Below, one piece after another: positions 1 to 7,737 of a stretch of 64,000 nucleotides of DNA (position 1 is the first letter of the stretch; each line of letters begins with the position of its first letter). The translations under genes were made by a program, and so were the position numbers. This DNA is from JADJGC01 sp964617645 (lineage in GTDB: Bacteria > Zixibacteria > MSB-5A5 > CAIYYT01), in the NCBI GenBank assembly GCA_964617645.1, contig CAZTYE010000002.1, forward strand, positions 424,136-488,135, given 5' to 3'. The notes under the pieces are model-generated. The model did not search any database. It was not told the DNA's origin and saw only the letters and a program-made list of their open reading frames with translations.

Positions 1-90
1 CGGCGGCAGGAATCACTCCGGCTCACACAGTGTAGCGGCAGGAATCACTCCGGCTCACACAGTGCGGCGGCAGGAATCCCTTCCTGCCGC
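1..90. repeat. Tandem 32-bp repeat ending in a 24-bp palindrome
   Basis: Two 32-base units (1-32 and 33-64) differ only in their first two bases. A third unit begins at 65 but breaks into a perfect hairpin: ten bases at 67-76 pair with 81-90 around a four-base loop. The array may continue beyond the left edge of the window. A 24-mer matching the hairpin at 21 of 24 positions recurs at 5989-6012, on the far side of the cytochrome locus. There are too few units and no spacers, so this is not a CRISPR array. Confidence 0.8.
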
Positions 91-167
91 GTTTCGGGCA
101 GTCAGGAAAAGATATCTAACCGCGCAGCATTGAACCGTCCAAAGCATTTCCATTGTTCTACTTTCGG

Positions 168-230
168 CGAGCGAGTTAGTCCTTGATTTCCCTCGCTCCC
201 CTTGATAATTTCTTCACTAACTTTCGCTCG
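168..230 (+). promoter_or_regulatory. Inverted repeat and weak promoter ahead of the NapC-type cytochrome
   Basis: Bases 168-180 are complementary to 216-230 with a two-base bulge, so the leader could fold into a long hairpin. A weak promoter-like pair lies inside it: TTGATT at 183 and GATAAT at 204, with a 15-base spacer, which is short. The hairpin is plain in the sequence; its regulatory role and the promoter are inference. Confidence 0.35.
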
Positions 231-259
231 GGGCGGCGAATGCACTTAAGGAGTCGAAG

Positions 260-1777
260 ATGTCTTCTGAACAACGTCGCTTGCCGAAATTGACATACAA
301 CTGGATCAGCGCGCTCGGCGCCTTCATCGCCGTCGCAATGGCGCTGGTGCTGGTCGTGATGTTGATCATCAATTTCACCCTCGAACAGACCGGCGCCTAT
401 TTCGGCATCTTCCTCTATATGGTGCTCCCGGCCATTCTGATTTTCGGCCTGCTTCTGATCCCGGTTGGCATGCTCCGCACCTGGCGGCGCTGGAAAAAGG
501 GCGACAAAGTCGAAATCCCGACTTGGCCGCTGATCGACCTCAATCGCCGCGGTCATCGCAATGCGACCATTGTCTTCATCGCCGGCACCGTGCTCTTCTT
601 GGTGATTACGGCGGTCGGCAGCTATGAGGCCTACCACTATTCCGAGTCAGTAGAATTCTGCGGCACGACTTGTCACACCGTAATGGAGCCGCAACATACC
701 GCCTATCAGGGTTCGCCGCACGCGCGCGTCGCCTGTGTCGAGTGCCATGTCGGCACCGGCGCCGGCTGGTACGCCAAATCCAAGCTTTCCGGCGCCTATC
801 AGGTCTACGCGACCATCGCCAATGTCTACCCGCGTCCGATCCCGACTCCGATTCGCGATCTGCGTCCGGCGCGGGAAACCTGCGAAGAATGCCACTGGCC
901 GCAGAAAACCTACGGCATCGCGCTGCGCAGCTTCACCCATTATCAGTACGATGACGCCAACTCCAAGTGGACTACCGATATGCGAATCATCACCGATACC
1001 GGCGAACCGCATGAAGGCCAGAAGGCCGGCATTCATTGGCATATCAATCCCGATGTCACGGTCGAGTACATCGCCCGCGACCGGCAGCGCCAGGACATCC
1101 CCTGGGTGCGGGTCACCGAAAAGTCCTCGGGCAAAGTTACCATCTACGAAGACGAATCCAACCCGCTCGATAAATCAGCTCTCGACACACTCGAGGTTCG
1201 CGTGATGGACTGCATCGATTGTCACAACCGCCCGAGCCACGTCTACCGGCCGCCGGATTACGCCGTCGACCGTGCGATTCAATCCGGATTCATCGATCGG
1301 TCACTGCCCGGCTTCAAAGCCGTCGCCGTCGAAGCGATGGCCGGCGAATACGAAACCAAAGATCAGGCGCTCTCGGCGATTTCGACGCGGATCAACGATC
1401 ACTATCAGGCGGCCGGTTTGCTCGGCGACCCGGCCAAGCGCCAAGCGGTGCAGTCTTCAATCGCCGGCGTACAGGCGGCCTTCCGGCAGAACATCTTTCC
1501 GGAAATGAAAGGGATGTGGAAACACTACCCGAACAACATCGGCCACTTCTCCGACAAAGGCTGTATGCGCTGTCACATGGGCACGCACAAAAGCGCGGCC
1601 GGCGCGGTGATCACTCACGATTGCAACGCCTGTCACACGATCCTGGCGCAAGGCCCCGAGGGCGCGATTGTCCGCGATTCGACCGGACAAGGCCTCGAGT
1701 TCAGGCATCCGGTCGACATCGACGAAGCCTGGCGCGAAACCGGCTGCTTCGACTGCCACACTGGCGTGCAACCGTAA
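260..1777 (+). CDS. NapC/NirT/NrfH-type membrane-anchored multiheme cytochrome c
   Basis: Likely a quinol-oxidising cytochrome of the inner membrane that passes electrons to periplasmic carriers. The 505-residue protein has hydrophobic segments near residues 16-39, 46-70 and 101-121, then a periplasmic part. The first heme site is C134-x3-C138-H139, followed by a T-V-M-E-P stretch that may offer a Met ligand as in NrfH. CXXCH motifs follow at C159 and C208 (the SPHARVACVECH and RPARETCEECH signatures of this family) and four more lie in the C-terminal half (CIDCH, CMRCH, CNACH, CFDCH), giving seven heme sites. Classic NapC/NrfH proteins have four and about 200 residues, so the C-terminal half is an added multiheme domain. 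The ATG follows an AAGGAG box. It heads the locus with the decaheme, porin and lipoprotein genes, although 380 bases separate it from the next gene. Confidence 0.85.
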   Translation: MSSEQRRLPKLTYNWISALGAFIAVAMALVLVVMLIINFTLEQTGAYFGIFLYMVLPAILIFGLLLIPVGMLRTWRRWKKGDKVEIPTWPLIDLNRRGHRNATIVFIAGTVLFLVITAVGSYEAYHYSESVEFCGTTCHTVMEPQHTAYQGSPHARVACVECHVGTGAGWYAKSKLSGAYQVYATIANVYPRPIPTPIRDLRPARETCEECHWPQKTYGIALRSFTHYQYDDANSKWTTDMRIITDTGEPHEGQKAGIHWHINPDVTVEYIARDRQRQDIPWVRVTEKSSGKVTIYEDESNPLDKSALDTLEVRVMDCIDCHNRPSHVYRPPDYAVDRAIQSGFIDRSLPGFKAVAVEAMAGEYETKDQALSAISTRINDHYQAAGLLGDPAKRQAVQSSIAGVQAAFRQNIFPEMKGMWKHYPNNIGHFSDKGCMRCHMGTHKSAAGAVITHDCNACHTILAQGPEGAIVRDSTGQGLEFRHPVDIDEAWRETGCFDCHTGVQP

Positions 1778-1962
1778 ACGAGCGCTAGCACACCAGGATC
1801 TGCCGGACTCACCGGTCGGGAATCTGGACTGACGCCCGCCTGTCAAGTCTGAAGTTGTCCCGGGTTTCGGCTCATACCCCCAATTCCGATCAGATTACGC
1901 TGAATAATCCATTTTGAGGTGTATTCTTGTCCCCAAAATCTCCCCAACCGATCCCTAAAGTT

Positions 1963-1978
1963 TGTGATGTTTTTCACG
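1963..1978. promoter_or_regulatory. CRP/FNR-family-like binding site (upstream copy)
   Basis: The sequence reads TGTGA, six bases, TCACG, one mismatch from the CRP-type consensus TGTGA-N6-TCACA. It is about 92 bases upstream of the start predicted from the promoter at 2028-2056. A related perfect site lies at 2081-2096. Binding by a CRP/FNR-family regulator is inference. Confidence 0.45.
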
Positions 1979-2027
1979 ATACTATTCAACAAGATGCGAA
2001 TACATGACAATTTCATGACAGTTTTTG

Positions 2028-2056
2028 TTGACCGAGTGTCTGAAACACAATAGTAT
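2028..2056 (+). promoter_or_regulatory. Candidate promoter for the decaheme-porin-lipoprotein operon
   Basis: TTGACC at 2028-2033 and TAGTAT at 2051-2056 are separated by 17 bases. Transcription would start near 2063, leaving a leader of about 95 bases that contains the palindrome at 2079-2098. The -10 box is only fair. An alternative start lower down, near 2148 with a -10 like CATACT at 2137, would put that palindrome about 60 bases upstream, a usual activator position. Confidence 0.4.
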
Positions 2057-2078
2057 GCGCACGATATCATGGAGGACT

Positions 2079-2098
2079 TTTGTGACAGTTTTCACAAA
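2079..2098. promoter_or_regulatory. Perfect CRP/FNR-type palindrome
   Basis: TTTGTGA and TCACAAA flank six bases; the core at 2081-2096 is an exact TGTGA-N6-TCACA. This is the consensus for CRP-type regulators, and many FNR/Dnr/HcpR relatives use close variants. It lies just upstream of the decaheme cytochrome gene and points to control by a cyclic-nucleotide or redox regulator of the CRP/FNR family. No such regulator is encoded in the window. Confidence 0.6.
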
Positions 2099-2157
2099 CA
2101 CGCTGGCGGCTGTCACAGATGACAAAGATGGACTTCATACTCTTTCACGGGGTTAGT

Positions 2158-3111
2158 ATGCATAGACACCTAACGAAACCAACCCCGCTAATTCTGTGCA
2201 TCACCACGACATTGCTGATCGCTTTTATCGCCCTTGCCGGCCCCCCATTGTGGGCCGAAAACGGCGAAAGCGACGCGCAGTGTCTCGAGTGCCATCAGGA
2301 TATGGCGGACAATCTGGTTGACGGCAAACACGCACTGACCAAACCCAAAGGCGGCGAACGAATCGCGGTGACCTGCATCGGCTGTCACGGCGACTGGGAG
2401 AAGCACATGGACGACCCGGAAGCCCACAAGCCGATCGTGCCGTCCAAGCTGCCGATCATTAGGCAAGCCGATGCCTGTGCTTCGTGCCATCAGAACGAGC
2501 ATCAAATGACGATGATCACGACTGATCCGCACAGTCGCAGCGGCCTGCCCTGCTCAAGTTGCCATAAGATTCACGACAACGTCAATGCCGCATCGCTGAT
2601 CGATGCCGAAGGCAACTTCTGCCTGACCTGCCACCAAACGGTCGGCGCGCAGTTTGCGTCCCGTTCGGCGCATCCGCTGCACGAGGGTAACGTGCAATGC
2701 AACGATTGCCACCCGATGAACGACCGCAAGGATCACCAACTCGCGCTCGGATTCGACTGGACCTGTCAGACCTGTCACGCCGAAGTCGCCGGGCCGTTCG
2801 TTTACGAACACCCGGTCAGTTACAATCATCTCGTGCAGGGTGGCGGTTGTGTCGAGTGCCACAGTCCGCACGGATCGCCGAATGAACGGCTGCTGAATCA
2901 GCCGGGCAACGGCGTCTGCTTGCAGTGCCATGGCGTTCCGCCGGGGCATCGCACCGCCCATTCCGGCATGGCGGTCAAAGTCGACTGCGTCAATTGTCAT
3001 ACCGACATCCACGGTTCAAATGACAATCGCCTCTTCCTTGACCCGATGCTGACGACCACCTTCTACGCCAACTGTTATGCCTCGGGCTGCCACGACAATT
3101 TGAAGAAATGA
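2158..3111 (+). CDS. Periplasmic decaheme c-type cytochrome, MtrA/DmsE-like
   Basis: Probably the periplasmic wire that inserts into the outer-membrane porin encoded next door. A signal peptide is followed by ten CXXCH motifs (CLECH, CIGCH, CASCH, CSSCH, CLTCH, CNDCH, CQTCH, CVECH, CLQCH, CVNCH) spread over about 280 residues, plus a C-terminal CYASGCH that could be a CX4CH site. Length and even heme spacing fit the MtrA/PioA/DmsE family of porin-embedded decaheme cytochromes. An in-frame ATG at 2119 exists, but the start at 2158 gives a normal signal peptide and is preferred. The next gene starts right after the stop. The MtrA-like role rests on heme count and gene order; a free periplasmic decaheme cytochrome is the alternative. 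Confidence 0.85.
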   Translation: MHRHLTKPTPLILCITTTLLIAFIALAGPPLWAENGESDAQCLECHQDMADNLVDGKHALTKPKGGERIAVTCIGCHGDWEKHMDDPEAHKPIVPSKLPIIRQADACASCHQNEHQMTMITTDPHSRSGLPCSSCHKIHDNVNAASLIDAEGNFCLTCHQTVGAQFASRSAHPLHEGNVQCNDCHPMNDRKDHQLALGFDWTCQTCHAEVAGPFVYEHPVSYNHLVQGGGCVECHSPHGSPNERLLNQPGNGVCLQCHGVPPGHRTAHSGMAVKVDCVNCHTDIHGSNDNRLFLDPMLTTTFYANCYASGCHDNLKK

Positions 3112-3122
3112 GGAGAACGATC

Positions 3123-4679
3123 ATGAAGACGCTTAAGCTATTCAGTATCGCGGCGATGATCCTTCTTCTCGGCGTATCCACTTCATTCGGAGCCGGCGGA
3201 TCCGGCGAGGTCAAGATCGGATACGTCTATCTCGACGAAGAAGGCAACCAGTCGTCGTACCATCCGACATTCAACCTCTACGAAGGCCCGACCTTCTCGC
3301 TGGAAGGATTCCGCTATCGTTTCGATAACGGTCTCTTGCTGCGCGCCAATCTCGAGAATGTGATCATGAACAATCGCAACTTGAGCGCGTCGCTGTCCAA
3401 GCCGGGTCTTTTCGATCTGCGCGTTGGGCATGACCAGTTCCGCCGCATCTACAGTTTCGATGAGTCCGCCTACACGCGCCGTCACACCGAGCGCGCCTCG
3501 CTATCGGTGTACGTGCTGCCGCAAATAGAAGTGTTCGGTGGCCTGTTGATGCAGGAACGCACCGGCAAGTCGGAGGATCTTTTCGACCCCAAACCGGTGG
3601 CGCGCACCGTCGAAGTCGACTACCAGCGCATGTTCTTCAATGCCGGTTTGCATGTCTTCCACCACGGCTCGACGATCACCGGCGAGTATCGCGGCGATCA
3701 GTTTACCGACAACCGCTCCAGCGCTCGCGATCAAATGCGCAGCGAATTCCGTCTCGCCGGTCTGATTTCGATCCCGCGGTATAGCTGGATCAAAGCCGTC
3801 GGCGGCTTCCGTCATTACGAGACGAAATTCGACGAGAGCGACTTCGGCATCTCCAACAACCGCGGCTACGGCGGCGGTCTGGTGCTGCTGCCGCAGAATG
3901 TCTCGGTCAAGTACGTCGGCGTGCTCGACCGCACCTCGTCCGATTCCGATTTCGTCGCCACTGATAACATGACGCATTCGGGTTATGTGTCCTGGGAAAA
4001 GCCGCAGAAATTCGGCTTCACCGCCGGATATCAATTCGATGTCAACGACGATTACGAAGACGAAGTTCGCGCTAACTCCAGCTACTTCAGCTTCTGGTCA
4101 AAACCGGCCAAGGGCTTCGAGTGGCGCGGCGAGTACGGCATGCGCAAGGAGGAAATCGAGGACGGCGTCCGCCTGACCGGCGACGAGGAATACAACCGTC
4201 ATCGCACCAGCGCCAAGTATCGCCACGAAAAGTACGGTTCGATCGGCGTCAAGTGGGACAGCCGCGAGCGCGACAACGACCAGCTCGGCTCGTCGCTCGA
4301 TATGAACCGTTTCGGCATCGACGGCGTGCTCTTGGTCGAGAAATACGGCCATATCAATGCCGGGTATGTTTACGGCAAAGGCGAATACGAAAACCGCGAG
4401 GCGATGTTCGAGTTCACCGATCATCTCGTCTTCGGCGATGTGACGACCAAGGAATACAAGGGCGTCACGCTCGGCGGCGGCGCTTTGTACTACCGCAGCA
4501 GGCGCGATCTCGATGTCGAACACTTCAACGTGCGCTTGACCGGCGCGCTTCGCTTCTATCAGGACTATCGTCTCGAGGTCGAATACAACGCTTACAATTT
4601 CGATGACTTGCTGGTGCTGGATGAGTACTACACCGGCAATGTGGTTCAGATAAGTTTGATCAGAGGATTATCGTTCTAA
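3123..4679 (+). CDS. Outer-membrane beta-barrel, MtrB/PioB-like porin of a porin-cytochrome conduit
   Basis: A 518-residue protein with a signal peptide (cleavage near SFGA) and no cysteines in the mature part. Alternating polar and aromatic strands, short turns rich in D/N/G, and a C-terminal phenylalanine (RGLSF) fit a beta-barrel recognised by the BAM machinery. Length is somewhat below MtrB (about 690 residues) and the N-terminal CXXC of Shewanella MtrB is absent, so it may belong to a divergent porin type, as the Geobacter conduit porins do. The start was chosen at 3123 behind AGGAGAACGATC rather than the upstream in-frame ATG at 3108. It sits between a periplasmic decaheme cytochrome and a surface-type hexaheme lipoprotein, the arrangement expected of a conduit. 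Barrel topology is inferred by eye. Confidence 0.75.
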   Translation: MKTLKLFSIAAMILLLGVSTSFGAGGSGEVKIGYVYLDEEGNQSSYHPTFNLYEGPTFSLEGFRYRFDNGLLLRANLENVIMNNRNLSASLSKPGLFDLRVGHDQFRRIYSFDESAYTRRHTERASLSVYVLPQIEVFGGLLMQERTGKSEDLFDPKPVARTVEVDYQRMFFNAGLHVFHHGSTITGEYRGDQFTDNRSSARDQMRSEFRLAGLISIPRYSWIKAVGGFRHYETKFDESDFGISNNRGYGGGLVLLPQNVSVKYVGVLDRTSSDSDFVATDNMTHSGYVSWEKPQKFGFTAGYQFDVNDDYEDEVRANSSYFSFWSKPAKGFEWRGEYGMRKEEIEDGVRLTGDEEYNRHRTSAKYRHEKYGSIGVKWDSRERDNDQLGSSLDMNRFGIDGVLLVEKYGHINAGYVYGKGEYENREAMFEFTDHLVFGDVTTKEYKGVTLGGGALYYRSRRDLDVEHFNVRLTGALRFYQDYRLEVEYNAYNFDDLLVLDEYYTGNVVQISLIRGLSF

Positions 4680-4691
4680 GAGGAGGTTAGT

Positions 4692-5777
4692 ATGAAAGTC
4701 CTTAACGCACTATTAATCGTCATGTTGGTGGCCGGAATGGCGCTGCTCTCAGGATGCGAGCGCAAGATCGTCAATGAAGTCGCCAACAACGACCAGTCGC
4801 TGCTCGGTTGCTTCGGCTGCCACGGCGAAACCAGTTTCGACGGCGCTCTGCAGCAGGCGCGCGGCGAATGGGAAAACTCGTTCCATGCTTCGGGCATCAG
4901 TATCGACTACACGAACCGCCCCGGTTCGGACTGTCAGCAATGCCACAACCATCAGGGCTTCCTCGATTGGCTGGCGACCGGCGAAGAAGACTCACTGGCG
5001 CTTGGCACGGTCAGCGCGATCCACTGCTTCACCTGCCACGCTCCGCATGAACGCGGCGATCTGACGCTGCGCGTAACTGAGCCGTACACGCTGAAGAATG
5101 GCGTCGTCTTCGATCATGGCGCCGCCAATCTCTGCGTACAGTGTCACCATTCACGCACGAGCATCGCGACTGATATCGCCGGCGGCGACACGTTGCGCTT
5201 CATTCCGAGTTCAAGAATGGGCCCGCATCATGGACCGCAAGGCGACAATCTGCAGGGTACGCACGCCTTCCAATTCGGCGCTACGCCGTATGCAAGCTCG
5301 ACCCACGCGACCGTCGTTCGTGACGGCTGTATCGGCTGCCACATGGGTAATCCAACTCAGCATGACGGTTACCAGATCGGTGGCCACAGTTTCAATATGC
5401 AATTCGAATCCCATGACGGAACGACCTATACTCTCGTCGGCGTCTGTCAGTCCTGCCATGCCGGCTACGCCGGTAAGAGCACATTTGATGATGCGACCGT
5501 GTTCAATAAGGACGTTGATGGCGACGGCGTAGTCGAAGGTATCCAGACCGAATTCGACGGTCTTCACGACTCGCTCGGCGTTTTGTTAGCCAAAGTGATC
5601 AACCCGGCGACCGGATTGTTCCGCACGAATGTGAAAGTCACTCGCGGACAGCAAGGCGCGGCGTACAACTGGAAGATCTACGACGAAGATCGCTCGCGCG
5701 GCATGCACAATCCGAAGTACTTTGAAGCAATGCTCAAGGCCTCGATTGCGCACATGGTTGCCAATCCGATTCCGTAG
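4692..5777 (+). CDS. Hexaheme c-type cytochrome lipoprotein, candidate cell-surface terminal reductase
   Basis: A 361-residue lipoprotein: the signal peptide ends in LLSGC with the lipidated Cys at 22. Six CXXCH motifs start at C40, C81, C112, C148, C213 and C252. A D-V-D-G-D-G loop near 274-279 resembles a calcium-binding EF-hand or dockerin loop. The C-terminal hundred residues carry no heme and end in an MHNPKYFEAMLKAS helix. It is preceded by a strong AGGAGG ribosome site 12 bases after the porin stop, so it is clearly co-transcribed. In known conduits the outer-surface cytochromes (MtrC, OmcA, OmcB) are also multiheme lipoproteins beside the porin, and this one likely plays that part. 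It does not look like an MtrC homologue. Surface location is inference. Confidence 0.75.
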   Translation: MKVLNALLIVMLVAGMALLSGCERKIVNEVANNDQSLLGCFGCHGETSFDGALQQARGEWENSFHASGISIDYTNRPGSDCQQCHNHQGFLDWLATGEEDSLALGTVSAIHCFTCHAPHERGDLTLRVTEPYTLKNGVVFDHGAANLCVQCHHSRTSIATDIAGGDTLRFIPSSRMGPHHGPQGDNLQGTHAFQFGATPYASSTHATVVRDGCIGCHMGNPTQHDGYQIGGHSFNMQFESHDGTTYTLVGVCQSCHAGYAGKSTFDDATVFNKDVDGDGVVEGIQTEFDGLHDSLGVLLAKVINPATGLFRTNVKVTRGQQGAAYNWKIYDEDRSRGMHNPKYFEAMLKASIAHMVANPIP

Positions 5778-5841
5778 ATTCGTCCCTCCCGGCGACGTAG
5801 CTTTCAGGTTGCGGCCGCCTTTTGTTAGAGCGTTTCAAGAC

Positions 5842-5875
5842 AACCCTTCGGGTCGCCCGACCCGAAGGGTTTTTG
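5842..5875 (+). terminator. Rho-independent terminator of the cytochrome operon
   Basis: Thirteen bases at 5842-5854 pair perfectly with 5859-5871 around a four-base loop, and the stem runs into TTTTTG. It lies 65 bases after the lipoprotein stop and closes the electron-transfer locus. Confidence 0.9.
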
Positions 5876-5988
5876 TTTGCCCTACACTCGATCGGAACGG
5901 CGCGGCGCCCAAATGATGGCTCCGGCAATTGCTGGAGTGCCACATCGGAAGGGACGCTTGAAAAAGTCAGTGAATCACTCAATGTGAG

Positions 5989-6012
5989 GCGGCAAGAGTC
6001 CTTTCCTGCCGC
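5989..6012. repeat. 24-bp palindrome matching the element at 67-90
   Basis: GCGGCA and TGCCGC ends enclose a pyrimidine-rich centre. The 24-mer agrees with 67-90 at 21 positions, and the bases before it (GAATCACTC, then GTG-GGCGGCA) also resemble the left-edge repeat unit. The two copies therefore flank the cytochrome locus. Confidence 0.65.
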
Positions 6013-6036
6013 AACTGAAGCGGTCAGTCAAGTCAA

Positions 6037-6422
6037 GTAGGTCAGGAGCTCTGCGCTCCTGACATCACGCCGCAGGCGTGATAATCGTGGGCGCGAATTC
6101 ACACCGTCCCCCGCTTTCGAGGCCGAAGGCCGCGCAATGCGCCAACGTCGCATTCCCACTATTTCTGTTGCGCAGAGTCTTCCGAGTACCGCGTGCGGGA
6201 CGAGGGCGACTCGGCGCCCTCACTCCCACCACTCTGGTGGGGCACCAAAAGGTCTCGACGACCCCCGATTCCGTCATTCCGGCGAAAGCCGGAATCCAGT
6301 CAAGTAGGTCAGGAGCCCTGCGCTCCTGACATCACGCCGCAGGCGTGACAATCGTGGGCACGAATTTACATCGTCCCGCGCTCCAGCGGCCGAATGCCGC
6401 GCAATGCGCCATCGGCGCATTC
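6037..6422. repeat. Two direct copies of a ~115-bp palindrome-rich repeat
   Basis: Segments 6037-6150 and 6304-6422 are clearly homologous: both begin with a GTCAGGAGC...GCTCCTGAC hairpin, continue with an ATCACGCC-GCA-GGCGTGA hairpin, and then share CGTGGGC-CGAATT and CCGCGCAATGCGCCA blocks. Between them lies a further palindrome (ATTCCGGCGAAAGCCGGAAT near 6275-6297), a sequence type seen as a dispersed repeat in many genomes. Small open frames here have no convincing protein character. Confidence 0.65.
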
Positions 6423-6627
6423 TTCGGCGGCGCAGCCGCTTCAATTCCCCTCTTGAGAGGGGTGCTGTCCCGCACCATCGGTGCGGGATGGCGGGGTGTG
6501 TCACTCGCGGGCGCATCGTCCCGCAAAGCGCAGGTCCTTCGGCCATGTGCTCCCACGCGCCACACTGCCCGTCGCGCAGGGGCGCTTCGCGCCGTGCCTT
6601 GCCCTTGTCATCCGTGCCCCACCGGAA

Positions 6628-6757
6628 GGGACAGTTGAAAAAGCCCTATAGGCTGTCACCCTGAACGAAGTGAAGGGTCTGTTTTCCTTCTGGCACAACG
6701 GCAAACAGATTCTTCGCTGCGCTCAGAATGACATGAATCCGGTTTTTCAACAGTCCC
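6628..6757 (+). mobile_element. MITE-like element, copy A
   Basis: About 130 bases bounded by imperfect terminal inverted repeats, GGGACAGTTGAAAAA and TTTTTCAACAGTCCC (one mismatch). The interior contains CCCTATAGGCTGTCACCCTGA and a CAGATTCTTCGCTGCGCT block. There is no open frame, so any movement would need a transposase supplied elsewhere. Copies B and C lie at 16434 and 28136. Confidence 0.7.
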
Positions 6758-7142
6758 GGAACGGTGGGATTCCCCCTCTCCCTGTCAGGGAGAGGGGCAG
6801 GGGTGAGGGTCATTTTCCTCCCCCAACCCCGTAAACTCGTAGCATTCCACTACAATTTTCCCCCATCGGACCCTTAGTAGAGGCACGATTGTAATCGCGG
6901 ATGATTTCACCCGCCGATCTCGCCCTCGTACCTGACGTGTTCTTTGGCGGCCGCCATTGTCGTAAAAACGCGAACCGCGGCAGGACAAGGCGTCGAGATC
7001 AAATCCAAACTCCGGTGGCTTGCGACGCCGGTAACCGGATGCGAGAAGATCAACCGCAGTGCAATCGCTTCAGAACCGTCGTTCGGGATTTCCGGAAACG
7101 TGACGCTCACACTGGGCGCGGCGCAACGTGAAAGTCCGATCA

Positions 7143-7207
7143 GGCACCTGATTAGCTCGAGCTATGCCCTATTTTTTGCGAAAGGACAAACTTAGCGAGA
7201 AACACGA
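7143..7207 (+). repeat. Arm of a dispersed inverted repeat (partner at 63861-63926)
   Basis: The stretch GGCACCTGATTAGCTCGAGC and the following TATGCCC-TATTTTTT, then TTAGCGAGAAACACGA, matches the reverse complement of 63861-63926 nearly base for base. It contains the 12-base palindrome TAGCTCGAGCTA. It is not part of any recognised gene. Confidence 0.7.
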
Positions 7208-7225
7208 GACTCAAAGAACCGACAC

Positions 7226-7690
7226 TTACTTCGGAACTCTCCCCGTAATCTTGGCGAACCACCAATGCAGATTATGCGGAAAACCCGGATTCGGGAGAAA
7301 CATGAACGGACAGTGTCCTTCAATCACGTCGATATGATGTTCGCGGCAGTAGGCGACAGCGTTCGGGCTTACCGCGCCGGCTCCCACCGCGCGATACAGC
7401 CAGACACTCTTGATTCCGGCCGCGTGACATTCGCGGACGATGTCTTCCGTGACTTCCGGCTTCGTCATGATCAGCGCTCCGGTGACGGGCGGAGTGATCT
7501 CTTTGACCGAGGCGAAACAATGCCGCTCGTCGATCAACGACACCATCGGATTGACCGGAACGACGTCATAGCCGCGCTTCCACAATTCGTGCATTAGCGA
7601 GCGCGAAAAATCCTTCGGTTCGCGCGCCACACCGATCATCGCGACGCGCTTTTGCGACAGGAACGATTCGATTTGTGATCGCTGGGTCAT
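7226..7690 (-). CDS. CoA-binding domain protein (YccU-like)
   Basis: A 154-residue single-domain protein of the CoA-binding family related to the N-terminal domain of succinyl-CoA synthetase alpha. The Rossmann-type start (RVAMIGVAREPKDFSRSLMH, residues 15-34) and the middle GIKSVWLYRAVG, where the family usually has a W-Q-Q-G type motif, support this. The end (EGHCPFMFLPNPGFPHNLHWWF) matches the longer-tailed members. Its physiological role is unknown for the family. The start at 7690 follows GGGAGGAAG; an upstream in-frame start at 7732 lacks a ribosome site. Confidence 0.8.
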   Translation of the reverse strand: MTQRSQIESFLSQKRVAMIGVAREPKDFSRSLMHELWKRGYDVVPVNPMVSLIDERHCFASVKEITPPVTGALIMTKPEVTEDIVRECHAAGIKSVWLYRAVGAGAVSPNAVAYCREHHIDVIEGHCPFMFLPNPGFPHNLHWWFAKITGRVPK

Positions 7691-7737
7691 AACTTCCTCC
7701 CGGCAGAACCATCGGTCGGACAACTCTTCCATCCGAA

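Larger units (their letters stand above)
5876..7225. other. 1.35-kb non-coding, repeat-rich gap
   Basis: No convincing gene is seen. The stretch holds a half-copy of the MITE-like terminal sequence at about 5951-5968, the palindrome at 5989, the two ~115-bp repeats, further hairpins near 6200-6250 and 6450-6490, a full MITE-like element at 6628-6757, a CCCTCTCCCTGTCAGGGAGAGGG palindrome near 6775-6797, and an arm of a long-range inverted repeat at 7143-7207. Bases 6880-7195 have two overlapping open frames on opposite strands that I could not recognise; a gene remnant is possible. Confidence 0.6.

Noticed and set aside
1..90. CRISPR array
   Set aside because: Units are adjacent without spacers and only two are complete.
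6078..6664. Several open frames of 70-97 codons
   Set aside because: They overlap each other in conflicting frames over palindromic repeats and show no signal of selection or ribosome sites.
6907..7195. Small gene in the gap before the CoA-binding protein
   Set aside because: Two open frames on opposite strands cover the same bases and neither resembles a known family; one end runs into the dispersed repeat. A degraded gene cannot be ruled out.
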